A DNA stretch of 64,000 nucleotides from Rhynchonema sp. JSB1_4 (GCA_030248065.1 JASAMV010004630.1:1-64000); one strand, 5' to 3'; shown: positions 22,701 through 34,750, numbered from the stretch's first letter. Program-made: numbers and translations. The notes: generated by a model from the sequence alone, not told the origin.

Positions 22701-25700
22701 TTTAAGCGTGCCTGGTAACAAAACAAAGCAACCTTTTCAGCTGCTTTTCTCTTGTGCAACATAAGTGATTTCTCCAGTCCTATCAGTTTTTCTTGGCATA
22801 TCTGCCGCTCATCAGTCAGCGGTTGGTTTTCGTCTGCAATCATCTGTGCCTCATCTCTTTCATACATCATTCGCACAGTTATTCCCTGAAAATCGGATTC
22901 ATCAAAACCTTTATATAAGCGTTATATTAAACCATTACATAAACAAACAGAGTTCGTTTGAAATAACTGAACAGGGACGAAAATGAATCCATCAAACCAG
23001 CGTTGTTAGTTCGTCACGTTGACGCTGCAATCGCTCGATTTCGGCTGTCAATCTCTGTTGTTGCTCGCGAAGTTCATCATTCTGCTTGCGAATGTTAACC
23101 TGTTCTTGCTCTTGCAGCTGCTGAACTGAATGGTGAATTTGAATTCGTTGCCTCGCCATCACCTCGTTCAATTCAGTTATTCGCCGTCGAACATCCTGGG
23201 CGGATAAGAGCATCAATTTATTAATACACGCTTGGCAGATATCTGCAGCTGTTTCACAGACCTGAATCGACTTCTGCACTTCGCTGATTTGCTGTTTTTC
23301 CTCCTCTGTATTCATTTCTTCCGGTTCCGATACTTTGTCATCATCGGAATTATCTTCATCGTCACTGCTCACAAAAATGTCGAACAAGTCAGCCTCGTTC
23401 TTCGACATTGCTGTCGTGTCGGTTTTTTCTAAAGCAGATTCAGTCGCAATAATTGTCGATTAAGATCACAGTCGACAAAAGTGCCAACAACACATACCAT
23501 CGACGTTTTTAATTTGTTCACTTCGACCGTAACGGCTCAAGAATCTGGCTCGGAATTCGGTGAATTCTTCTTCCACTGTTTTGTTTTTCTTCGATTCCTC
23601 CTTCTGCTGACGGAAGATTGGTGTTGAGTAAAGAGCTACCGACTGATGATAATATGAAAGTCAGTTTGAGTGTAGTACCTTGGGGCCTGTATCTTTGAGC
23701 ACGATACTGGTTCTCGCGGCAAAAGGGCCTCGACCTAAAACATCAGAACTTGCTGCACTGTCTTTGACATGTTCATCGTTACTCACTACAAAGACACTTA
23801 CCAGTTGGAGCAGGAAACTCGGTTCGAGCCCGACCGCGTCCTGCTCGTTTTAGGTTGCTTGATTCTGGCTGTTTGGGAGGCAGCGACTGCGATCGTCCAT
23901 CCTCGTCGTCGGACTGCAGGTAGTTGAATGTTTGGGTTTGTTGGCATTCCTTCTGGTGTTCTAACCAGCATAGAAAGCAGACTAACCAGCTGCTTTTGCT
24001 GTTTCTCTACGTAAGTGCCATCACGCACTTCTTCTCGAAGTCTGAAACTTCCACATACAAAATTGACTCATTCAGTTGAAATTTAGTGTGAGCTACTATC
24101 TATACTTACTTTGACTCTTCGATTTTCTGTTGTTCAACTATCAAAGCGTCTCGATGCCGCAACCAGACTGCCAGACTTGCTGAAAGCAGATAATGCACAA
24201 TAATGATTCCAGTTACTCGAACTAGAAATGTGGGTATGCCATATACCAGGTGAAGCTTTGCTTCGCTGTCCATCTGACAGACATGTTTGAGCCAATTGTA
24301 TTGCTTCACGAATGAGCTCAAGGCGACGATCCACTTCGAGATAAGCAGCACGGCTAATGATGGCATCAGCAGATTCGACTGGTGGCAACAGGGGTTGGGG
24401 TTGACTGGGCGGAGATGTAACGGGCGGTGCTCGATCGAGAACCAGCAAATGTTCTTGTTCTAGCGCATGGTCTTCTCTGAAATGGTGATGAAACGCGGGT
24501 ACTCATGAAATTGAGCTTGACGAATCATTTGACAGTAACACTAACATTCCCAGTCGGGTTCGACAAGCGTCACAGACTCGAAAATCTCGGTCGATTGCCC
24601 TTTGCCTGACGAATTCAAAACAAACGATGCACCTCTGCGGATCTAGAATGTCACTTCGTCTTAGATGTCAGTCGTGCAGTGACCATGTCAAATCAGCATC
24701 TTTTTTTCAGTTCTAATTATTCACAACGAGACGCCTAACATGACTTAAAACTATGCAGAATGAACTGCAGGTGTTTCGTGCTCCTTACCAATTTCATCCT
24801 GACACCAGCCACAAATCTGTGTGCGCCTCTGCTCTTCGGACGGGTCATCCATTGGTTCGTCGCACCTTGCACAATATAACCACGCTTCTTCTGCAGCAAA
24901 GCCTGAAGCAATTTTAGCCTGTCAGTCCGCCTACACCACATTCTTATTTTCGTGGAGTTCAGGAAAGACCCTCACGTAGTCTGCGTCCATGTCGGTGCGG
25001 AGGCAAATCGTCATGCAACAGAATTCTTTGCATACGATTTCGTAATATCACAAGCCGATCGTTGACCTGGCGCAATCGACCTTGTTTTTCCCGAGCGGTC
25101 AAAGCCTCGTGAAATGAACCTCGTCTCCTGAAACAGGTGGCGCACGGATACAACAAAATTCGATAATAGTAAAAAATAAATCGACTGACTGATGAGGTTC
25201 TTGGTTGCGCAGGTATCTCTGACGCTGTTCAAGCTCTTCGATCTCCAGTTGCAGGTGATCGACTTCCATTTGCCGCGCCATACCAGGATTTCCGGCAAAG
25301 TACCCGGGACCAGCATGGTAGGCGTACCGCATGCGCCGTGCATATTCGAGTTCCATTCTCTGCTGCAAGTGGCACATGTACTGCACACATGAACGCCAGA
25401 TTTGCATATTATGGCGACCTACGCAAAACAAAGTTGTTGATCTTCGTATACATACCGGTTGTGGCACATGTGCACGACGATCGTGATGTTCCCTTATTGG
25501 TAACTCCCGCAAGCCGCCATCTCTAGCCCAGAAAAACGCCATTTCATCGTCAAATACCCCCATTGCATGTCGACCTACAGAATGACCGTCACGAATAACG
25601 TCTACCAGACTTTCGATGTCTACTTTGGCTGAAAGCAGTGGAAAGTTTGAGAATAATTCATCAAATGTAGTTGTTATGTGGCTAAGTAATTTATCTTCGT

Positions 25701-28700
25701 ACTCACGCCTTGAAGACTGCGGTCCATCTTGTGTTTCTTGTCCTCGCTTTCGGTCGGTCGTGTCTGTTACACGCTTCTAGAAGATTATTTTCCACTCGTG
25801 TGTATTATATAGCACCCACCATTTTTATTACTGTTCCTCGACGTTTTAACACTGTAACTTCTGTCTTTGCATGTGCTTGGCTTGATATCTAACCGATTCA
25901 CTCCATTGTGTTAAAAAAAACACACACATTACCTGTTTACTATCGTGCACATTCCTGTCAGGGTAAAGTCTGGCATAATCCTCTTCGGCTCGCAGTCCTG
26001 CAGCCTTCGCGACATCGGTGTGAACACTTTTAATGGTCGAACTTCCTGGACAATGGCCTCGGCTGAAATTGCAGGGCGCTTTTTCTGCGCCAAATTCACA
26101 ACACGTCAAAACTAAGAACGAAATCGAACTTAAAATGATCGTATCCGTCAATCAATTTGCGACATACGTAACAGATGTGCGCACCACAGCGACACGTGAT
26201 GTGATTGCATCCACTCCCTTTGATCAGCCTAGAAACGGAAGCTCTTTGTCAGTGACCACACACATTCTGATCGACCTTGCCGAAAGCTAATAAACCTACG
26301 CTGTGCCGCACTGAGGACATTTACGAATGAGCGCTTCAGCAATTCTGTTTTCTATGAACTTGCGATAGTGGGTCTCATCAGCTGTTTCGACTTCTTCGCA
26401 ACGCAGTGGTATGTGCGATTCGCGACGGCAGTCTCTGATAAACGTGAAAGGTCTGTCGTTAGGTCCGGTACCACCTACGATCTATCACTTGGACCAAAAC
26501 AAACAGGTCACAAACATACATACAGTCCGTGACGAATTATGTGGACGCTTTTCAACGCCGCCGCGCGCGCGGCAAGCGTTGTGCATATTAGGGTGCACCA
26601 CAAGGGTAGGTAGACTTTTCAGAAAAATTCTATAATTGGAGGTAACGGATGGACTTTGTGGTCTACCGTTGACAAATTATGTGCATAGCCAGGATTTAGC
26701 CACTGTCCAAATTTGGGTAAATTTTAGCCTGATATGCGCTGTACGTAGCCATTTTTGTGATTATCGATTGATGCCGCGCGCGCGGCGCGCGCTACTTTTG
26801 CCTCGCTGTTAGAGCCGGTTATTGATTGTGTGCTGCATTCTTATATGCACAACGCTTGCCGCGCGCGCGCGCGCCCGCGCGCGGCGGCGTTGAAAAGCGT
26901 CCACATAATTAGTCACGGACTGTACATACCTGCAGCTGGGTTTTTGACACTCCGGATTCTGACACTGAAATACACGATCTTCCTTGTTCTCATTCTGCAC
27001 CTGATACTCACAGAATGGGCACTCTTCAATGTTGTCCAGAGCGGCCAGACGAATGTTTTCACGAGCTGAAAATTTAGTATGCTTTACCGACACCAAATTG
27101 AGTTTTTAAGCTCCAGCATAAACCTGACCTGCACGTTTGAGCAGCAGTGACAACTGAGCAGGTGTGAGCAAACGATTGTATTGAGCTTGAGGCACTACAG
27201 CATCGCAGTCGGTCAAGCAGGCGACTGCATGACCACCTGAACCACAGTATGTAATTTGTGACTAAGAGGTCTTTGATGGTACTACATGACAGAAGGTGGT
27301 CACCAACCCTCACTAAGCACAGCCTCAATATGTCGCCGCAAGCACTGAGCACAGAATATGTGCAGCGGGACGTCATGTTCATCCAGTCGACCACAATTCA
27401 GCAATTCATCAGGCAGAACTTCGTCATCCAAACAAATGGGACACGTTCCAACTTGGTTGCGTTCACGAGCCTCGGCGATCCGGGTCGCTCGTTCGGCTTG
27501 ACGACGTTCCAGTTCGGCTGTAACCAAATTGCAATCGCTACGCGGGCCATACGGTTTCGATTTGAACACTAGTTGCCGCAAGCTTAAAACATCGCAGGAA
27601 GTTTTAAGACCACATTAATATTCAACCTCGAATCGCATCCCGATTCCAGATGAACTGCACTTCTCTGAAGAATGTTTCATCGAACTCTTCAGGCCACGCT
27701 GGCCTCGTGGTGCGCTTGGGTTGTGCGCGTTGTTGCATGTGCACCAGTGCGTCTGGCAGATCAGCACTGATGGCGTACCGACCTTTGTTACGACCGTTTC
27801 TGTCTGAAATGGTGTGATTCACTTAACCAGCACTTAACTCTTCACGAAATGGTGTGGATTACCTTCCACTTACAGATGTCGCTCAAACTTAGAAATACCA
27901 AGGCAGAAACTTACTAGCTTGCAAGAATCGAACTGTCGGCCACAGCAAATTGCCGTGATGTTCCAACAGAGCACGTAAGAATTCTTCTGTCAAATGCTGG
28001 TACTCTGGTTGTATCAGCAGATAGATCTAAAATGTTTTATTGTGGCCAGTAAATCGCAAGTTGAGAAGTAAAACATGAAGAATCTAAGCACGAACTATAG
28101 CATTTTGAACATAGCGTTGGCTGACTGCACGTTGTCTGTTGTTGAAGTGGTGCAGTGGATTCTCATACAGCCGCAGGAAGTTCTGCATGGCGAATGTGTT
28201 GTTCAGAAACTCTTGTCGCATGCGTTCGTTTTCCTCGCGTCTCTGTCGGTCGGCCAGCTTTGGGTACGGGCCAGAGGTCAATTCTGAAACGAAACAGGTT
28301 TCTGACTCGCAAGAGTTTAACGAATCTAATCAATTAGAGTGCACTCCATATAGTGAATTGATCACTACATAGAATATGGAATTTGCCTGGTGGTCCATGA
28401 CCATTATGTTTAGCACGAAATAACGTTTGCACTGAACGTGAATAAGCCCATTTCACAGGCCAATATGATGAGCACCAAAATTTCACGCCCTGGCCAACAG
28501 ATAAAACGTCAAATCATGTCAACGTGTCAATTTTTTCACTTCAGCTAATTTGTGCCATTTTCATCTCATTTACCGAGGCTGTCTGACTCAGTTTGTCACT
28601 TGAACTTCTCGTACCTCAAATTTTGTTCACCATAGAGAGAGAAGCGTTTCAGTACTTAAAGGTACCATAACAGAATTTGATGAAACTTCGTCTGCTTGGA

Positions 28701-29935
28701 GATCTGCCCTAGACTAGAAAGAATCCTAAATATGAAATTTCAAATCGCAAGCAACCCTAGATCCGGGGACCTGAAGTTTCAAAATGGCTTCGAGGGGGAT
28801 GGGGAATTTCTAAGGGAATTTTAAATTTCCCGCCTTCGGAAACGAAAGTTCGGACCATCGTCAGGACTGACCGCCCACATCGCAGCCAGTCGGCCACCAT
28901 CTCGCAGGGCATCATGTCACGTGACCAGTGACTTGTGCAGTTCTTGTGAAGTGCAAACAACGCCAATTCGAACTTTTCCCAAACAAATTCCCTATCCCTC
29001 AAAGCCGTTTTGGGACTTTCGGTCTCTGGATCTCAGGGTTAAACTCCGATCTAAAATTTTATATTTGGGTTTGTGCTGGTCTAGGATAGATCTCTAAGCT
29101 GACAAAGTTTCATCAAATTCTGTCATGCTGCCACTGACCTTTTAGGAACCAGTCGGACGGCGAAATCTTTCACTATACAAAATGGAGAAATATTCACTAT
29201 ATAGCGAGTTATAGCACGTGAAATTCGGGACTGGCCAAGTCGTTCACTATACAGTATAGAGAGATTCACTATGTGGAGGTTCATTGTAGAGAGGGAAGAC
29301 CATAATAAATAATAGGATCCGACCTTCAACCAAACGCGGATAATCGATTCCAGCTTGCAACCGTTGCAGCACGTGCTGGGGATCGACGGCTGGGAACATT
29401 TCCACGATCAAGTCAACTGGCGGTCGATCGGTCGTTTCCATTGGTGCGACACTGGATTGGTGTTGTTGATTGCTGGGGCCTGGGAGATCGGCGATCGGAT
29501 GCTGTTCTGCAATGAAAGAGAGAACAAGCTGTTTTGTGTTCCATGTTTGTTTGTGATTGATAAATAAGCAAAATCACCGTGTGCATGGCCGTGTTGATCC
29601 GACGCCGACGCAATTTTGCTGGTCTCAGGCACCAGTCGGACGATATCGCCGTCCAGGATGCAAATGTCCGGCAACGATTCCAGGAAGGCGCGTAGCGACT
29701 CGAAGCCAAATGTTTGGAAGCCAATGATATCACCGAAGCAGGCGCCATACAACTGCAAACGGAATCCGTTCAGGTCAAAAACTGAAACCGACTTCTGATT
29801 ACGGAAAGTTAGACTCACTTGTGGAAGCTCGTCCACGTGGACTTGTTTGTTCGCTTGCAGGAAGTGCTGAAGGTTTTCTTTCACGGTTTTGAGAGCTGCC
29901 AAACTGTCAGGCGACGATTGATCGAAGGTAGACAT
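19729..29935 (-). CDS. RBR-type E3 ubiquitin ligase, RNF216/TRIAD3-like, paralogue B (multi-exon)
   Basis: Tandem paralogue of gene A. ATG at 29935. Exons read with consistent phase: 29935-29819 and 29752-29578 (LOTUS/OST-HTH-like domain, [20 protein letters not shown]), 29506-29324 (CUE-like, [18 protein letters not shown]), 28283-28096, 28026-27915, 27803-27627, 27517-27308 (RING1, CPICLDDEV and [12 protein letters not shown]), 27236-27129, 27065-26930 ([11 protein letters not shown] and [11 protein letters not shown]), 26434-26300, about 26225-26120 (RING2, [17 protein letters not shown] then DGYDHF). The Cys of ITCRC is the expected ubiquitin-accepting residue. The C-terminal extension has zinc ribbons (for example CIVC...CDAC, about 24650-24540), coiled coils (about 23200-22990), an acidic Ser-rich region and a QINITIG motif, ending DNWE with TGA at 19729-19731. 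Minus-strand AATAAA lies near 19690. RNF216 membership is clear; substrates are unknown. Confidence 0.88.
20151..20234. repeat. Perfect 38-bp hairpin with 8-base loop
   Basis: 20151-20188 and 20197-20234 are exact reverse complements, separated by ggtctact. It lies in the last intron of gene B, directly against a fold-back fragment (20235-20420). Perfect arms imply recent origin or continued conversion. Confidence 0.9.
20235..20420. mobile_element. Fragment of the fold-back element's central segment
   Basis: Matches the interior of the 61500-62471 fold-back element (gtgggggtttct, then ctcacacgtatcaa, then AAGCCTAAGCCTGACGACAA, then TGATGTTTCAACGA, then agcaacgagct). It lacks the TTTCGGTCCA arms. 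It includes three consecutive AAGCCT units, part of the element and not a telomere. Confidence 0.75.
20732..22115. mobile_element. hAT-like element (CAGGGTTG termini) with nested insertion
   Basis: Ends CAGGGTTG / CAACCCTG with the perfect 8-bp duplication ATGCGTAC (20724-20731 and 22116-22123). The body differs from the 18302 family. It is interrupted by 21006-21717. No transposase frame was found. It inserted a few bases downstream of a gene B 5' splice site (minus strand GGAG|gtatgtacgcat, where gtacgcat is the target duplication). Confidence 0.85.
21006..21717. mobile_element. hAT-like MITE (CAGTGGTTAATAAAA termini), nested copy 2
   Basis: Same family and orientation as 18521-19234. The duplication CTGTATGC (20998-21005) / CTGCATGC (21718-21725) has one difference. 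Nested inside 20732-22115. Confidence 0.9.
26523..26922. mobile_element. Tc1/mariner-like MITE with GC-rich subterminal palindromes
   Basis: Inverted ends begin CAGTCCGTGAC and are flanked by TA at 26521-26522 and 26923-26924. The arms continue with AATTATGTGGACGCTTTTCA and then runs of GCGCGC. It lies in the gene B intron between the IBR exon (27065-26930) and the next exon (26434-26300), six bases after the 5' splice site. Non-coding. Confidence 0.85.
28650..29140. repeat. Imperfect fold-back element in gene B intron 3
   Basis: The left arm (acagaatttgatgaaacttc, then gagatctgccctagac) and the right arm (its inverted form: gtctaggatagatctc, then gaaactt-like sequence and aaattctgtc) span about 150 bp each around a unique centre at about 28830-28970. 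The arms are diverged. It lies between exons 29506-29324 and 28283-28096. No protein is evident. Confidence 0.65.
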
Positions 29936-30693
29936 ATCTCGTTAAATCCTGTGAACACAAGTAAACCGCCACTGATTAAGATTATTCTGACGGCCATTTA
30001 GTGAACGTAAGATTATCTTATAAATAATCATTTTATTAAACAGATGATCATCACGTCTTGACGCGTTTATTCTAAAAAAGGATAAAGGAGATACGGAGAA
30101 TTCATTTTAAACGCACTGTCGCAGTACGCGACTAAATGACAACAAGCAAGCAAGTGAGTGAACTCCACGTCTGAGAGTGGTCAATCAACCCACACGAGCT
30201 GCGTGAAGTGCTTTTTTTTACGATGAGACTGCTTTTTCGTTAAAAGATTTTTGGGAGTAGAACGATGCTGATATTAAGAACATTCCAATTTGAGACAACA
30301 ACAAACATGCAACAAACAATAATGCAATAAATTCAATAGTTTCGGCAATATTTTTTCTTTGACGCTGTAGGGCACGTACAACCGTAACAGTTCGCCACTC
30401 TCCCCAACGCAGACACCCATCACCAACACGCCTACGCAGTCCCTGTGCGCAGACAGGTCTGGCGGCAATTTGAATGCAAGTTGTCTGGCGCCGCTCTCAC
30501 TGTAATGTGATGTCAGCGAGTGCACTGCAGACAGTCATTTCTCTTAGGTCCGGCAGGACGTTGATGTCTGAGAATCCCTGGAAGAATCTTATGTAGAAGA
30601 ATGTTTCTTGTCTAAGCATGTCAACAAACCACTGGGACACCAGAGGATGCACATAACATGCGTACCTCACAGTGATGAATACATCGCACCAGT
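29936..30693. other. 5' flank of gene B
   Basis: Presumed promoter region. It contains the 21-base sequence shared with the gene A flank (30457-30477). I see no exon. A minus-strand frame at 30274-30525 is not supported by splice sites or by any recognisable domain. Confidence 0.45.
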
Positions 30694-31015
30694 GGCGGAT
30701 CCAACGTTTGGCCAAGGAAGGGGCCAAATCCAAAAAGTCATTTTTATCTGGTACTTGTTCCATTTTTGAAAAGTCATTTTCATCCAGCACTTGTTTCGAG
30801 TTTCCGCTTTTTACACTAAATATTATAGAAAATGTGACAATTTTTGCGCGCGAGAGAGGAAAATTTCATTGAAAATTGGTGTATCTGACGCGCGAAGCGT
30901 GCGATTTATGGACTTTTGAAGTGTACCATAGCGAAATCTGGCGATTTAGGGGTCCCTTTTCCTTCCGAAACGGTGGCCCACCTTCAGGGGCCAAATGCAG
31001 GGGGGTCATGGGCTC
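30694..31015. mobile_element. Degraded hAT-like element, CAGTGGCGGATCC terminus
   Basis: Begins CAGTGGCGGATCCAACG, a typical hAT-style terminus, and shares a series of blocks with 33524-34390 (gccaaggaaggggccaaatc, atccagcacttgttt, ttttgcgcgcga, aaacggtggcccaccttcag). The right end is unclear. Confidence 0.55.
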
Positions 31016-31089
31016 TGGTGCCACACCAACCGCGTGCACGTTAGTTCTGCATGGGTTGCACTGACTTCGGTCTTCGAACGAAATAATAC

Positions 31090-33375
31090 ACACGGTACAC
31101 ACAAATTACCCAGATTCATGTCAGCCAGAAACCGGCAATCTTATCAAACGCACAAATTGTCGTTAAATAACAACATCTACACAGCGCGGCAACTCTTTTT
31201 GAGCATAACGGGTGTACAACACAAGACATAAACGCGCACACCCGGCTCAAATGACGATTTACGGACGCGGTGACGTTGATTCGTGATTCGAAGAAGCAGG
31301 TGAACAGCGAAGTGTGCCTTGTGCGCCATCGAGTTTCCCCAACGGCTGTTCCAAAAATTCTAAGGCATTTTACGTGCCACGCTCTTGCGAACGGGCTCAT
31401 TGTAAGTACCTCAAGTTTTATGGGTAAAAACCGACACTGCCAGCGAAGACGTTACTGGTGATGCAAGAGTGTAGCATAAACCAGCCTGCCATCTCTGACT
31501 ATGGCTGCACACAACTGACTGTCAATAACAGAGCACACATTCGTCAACACGCGCACGGGCACAACGCACGTTTGCTGTTTTGCAGCGCTGTACTTCTAAA
31601 AATGAGACACACTGTTACAGTGTACATCTTTGTTACTAAGATCACACACATAGGGATCCATTTCATGTTTATTGTGTGTGCCGCATAAACAAACGACTGT
31701 CAATAAAGTAACATGCGCACAAAAATGACACACATGTATAATACTGTCTTGCAGCGTGTTATGATCCGTTTTTTTTTGATAGCCACGTCACGATTGATTT
31801 CGATAGCCACGTATTGTTCGCTGATTCACTACGATTTGTCGCACAATGACGATATATGTAAGAACTCATCAAATCAATATCCTGATTTTCACGTTCGGTC
31901 ACTCTTAACCACTGTGCTATTTGTGATTTTCACAAAATATTTTAAGTTGAAGGTAATCTCGCAGAGCAGCGACGTTGCTGCGGGTCTAAAACATTTTGGT
32001 AACTGCATGGCTTGTGCACGGACGCGCGACGCAACGTAATTCAGCGCCATTAAGTTTCCCCAACGGCTGTTCCAAAAACATCTAAGGCATTTTATGTGCC
32101 ACGCTCTTGCGAACGGGCTCGTTGTAAGCACCTCAAGTTTTATGGGTAAAAACCGTCAGGGAAATCGAAATCTTTCCTGGTGATACAAGAGTGTATCATC
32201 AACCAGCCTGCCATCCTGACTATGGCTGCACACAAACGGCTGTCAATAAATATGACTAAGCACACACAGGACCAAAAACATGTGCGATGGTTCGTGTTTG
32301 CGAAACAAACAAGGCAGAGCACGTGTGTATAGTCCATCCATCAGCTCATGGCACTTTTATTGAGAGGTTCAGGTTCCGTTGTGAAAAATTGTTCCTCCGC
32401 AAGGCAATGTCAGAGAAAACGGCGCACAAAAATAAAATAAAAACCGATTTCTCTTTCTTTTCTTATTCGTAAGCCGACCGGAACCGGAACAGCACTGGAT
32501 CCTGTCAAGCTTTTCAGCTGACTTAAAGTGTCATGAGCTGATGGATGGACTATACATGTTTGTATGCATGTCTTGTCGTTGACAGCCATTTGTGTGCAGC
32601 CATAGTCAGAGATGGCAGGCTGGTTGATGATACACTCTTGCATAACAAGTAAATTTTTCGCTGGCACCATCGGTTTTTACCCATAAAATTTGAGGTACTT
32701 ACAACGAGCCCGTTCGCAAGAGCGTGGCACGTAAAATGCCTTAGAATTTTTGCAACAGCCGTTGGGGGACAACAATGGCGCATTGTACCTTGTGAGATAG
32801 GGCTGCAATCAACGTGCATACACACCAGATTGACAGCTTTTTTCTGAACAGAACTGTAAAGAATAGTGCAGATGCTCGTAAAACTTTATCATGAGTCCAT
32901 TGTTATTTACAGCCGTGATATTGGAAGAAAACGTGAAATATCATCGCAAAACGACGCACACATACACGCGTGTGTAATGTTGCGTGCATGTTCATTTGTT
33001 TGGGCCCCTGTAATACAGCGCGGCAGCCCACAAACATTCAGATCCATGTGCATATTTTCTGGCTGTCAATACGCACGAACTGAGTGCGGATGCGCACTTG
33101 CACTGAACATGTTTGTGTAACCGGAACACAATGGTGCAAATCGTCACGCGCAGAAATGTGCATGTGTCTTGTTATTGACAGTCATTTGTGTGCAGCCATA
33201 ATCAGAGATGGCAGGCTGGTTGATGCAACACACTTGCATCACCAGGAAAGTTTTCGGTTTCCTTATCGGTTTTTACCCATAAAACTTGAGGTATACTTAC
33301 AACGAGCCCGTTTGCAAGCGTGGCACGTAAAATGCCTTAGATTTTTGGAACAGTCGTTGGGGGAACCCGATGACG
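31090..33375. repeat. Cluster of four related ~200-bp repeats, two in each orientation
   Basis: The shared segment runs from 'tttccccaacggctgttcca' through 'gccacgctcttgcgaacggg' and 'ttttatgggtaaaaaccg' to 'cagcctgccat...tatggctgcacac'. Plus-oriented copies lie at about 31317-31530 and 32040-32250; inverted copies at about 32570-32775 and 33165-33370. The unit spacing gives the whole region an inverted-repeat layout. No transposase is recognisable. Confidence 0.75.
32332..32553. mobile_element. Short MITE, TATAGTCCATCCATCAGCTC termini
   Basis: Ends TATAGTCCATCCATCAGCTC and its exact reverse complement at about 32534-32553 bound a 222-bp element related in its first bases to the TATAGTCCAGCC family. 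Non-coding. Confidence 0.8.
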
Positions 33376-33523
33376 CAAATCGTGCTACAGTCTATTTATA
33401 CTTATCTGGCGGGACCGAGTACCTACAGTACTTACATTTAGTGTCAGTAGATGCTCAGAAAATTGAAACCAGTTGAAACATCAATATCACAGCATAGATT
33501 ATGTTTCATCACATGCGTTTGAA

Positions 33524-34390
33524 TCAGTGGCTGAGCCAGCTTTTGACCAAGGGGACCAAATCTCAAAGGTCACTTTTATCGGATGCATTTTTTATTTTTT
33601 GAAATCGTTTTTATCCAGTACTTGTTTACAATTGCGCGATTTCAAACCAAATACACAAAACATGAGCATGCGCACCCAGGGTTGGGCAAAAAAACGACGG
33701 CGTTTTTTCTTTAAAAAACGACGTTTTTTTAAAACGCCTGGTCGTTTTTCGTTTTTTTAAATCCTGAATTTTCTTGATTTTCCCTGATTTTTCGGGGAAA
33801 GTACCCTGATTATCAAGGAAAATCAATTTTATTGTCCCATTTTTTTTCAAAAAATTTTCGACCAATTTTTACTTTGTCGAGATACGTCGATATACGGAGT
33901 TTGACTTTCAATGATGACCCCGGCCAAAGTTGGTCCCATGATGCGGGTCTGATATGGGATCTTAACAACTCGCCAGAAAAGGGTTGAAACCCGTTTATTT
34001 TGCCTCAGAACACATAGAATTACTTCATTTAATCACGTTTTCTTCCCAACAAGAGCGTTTTCCAATTTTTTTGGGGGGCATATTTTGGTCATCTGGGCGT
34101 TTTAAAAAAAAGTTTTTTAAACGGTTTTTAAAAAAACGATTTTTTGAAAAAAAACCGTTTTTTGCCCAACCCTGTGCGCACCTGGCGCGCGAAAATTTTG
34201 CACTTTTTGCGCGCGCGATAGCCAAATTTCATGGAAATACGTTTATTGACGAGCCATTTTTGGACCTTTGAAAAGTATTATAGGGAAATCCTGGATTTGA
34301 GAGTCATTTTACCGTCTGCTCTCCGAAATGGTGGCCCCCCTCAAGAGCCACTTTGTCCAAAGGGGCCTAGGCCCCTGCGGCCCTCCTGTG
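33524..34390. mobile_element. Older hAT-like element split by a younger one
   Basis: Begins CAGTGGCTGAGCC and ends gtgtccgctg. Its blocks parallel 30694-31015. It is interrupted by the intact element 33677-34174, whose 8-bp duplication TGCGCACC is host-element sequence. No coding capacity. Confidence 0.6.
33677..34174. mobile_element. hAT-like MITE (CAGGGTTGG termini), uninterrupted copy
   Basis: 498 bp, ends CAGGGTTGGGCAAAA / TTTTTTGCCCAACCCTG, duplication TGCGCACC at 33669-33676 and 34175-34182. It is the empty-site version of 18302-19518: the sequence runs straight through gtcgatatacggagtttgac where the other copy has the 714-bp insertion. Confidence 0.92.
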
Positions 34391-34750
34391 TCCGCTGGTA
34401 ATTTAAATCATCTTTATGGCTATGATGGGGCAATCATAACCCACATGCAATCAATTAAAAATAAGCACAAAGATGCTCATTTTTTGTCTTGCGCTTTCTT
34501 CCAGGTTGAGAGCGTGCAGGTCTGCTCGTCCTTGTCTCCCTAGCACGAACACAAGCAGACAGACCGTGACTGACCGCTCTTTAACTTGGTTACTACGCTG
34601 CTGAAACATTTTCTGCATTTTCTGCCGTTTTTCCTGAATCTGATTTAGATTGCTCATAGCTCAAACAGCCAAAACTTGTTTTTTGGAATTCCACAAAATA
34701 TCCAAATGAAATTAGATCATCAATGACCGGGTGAGGCGTCATTTGCGAGC

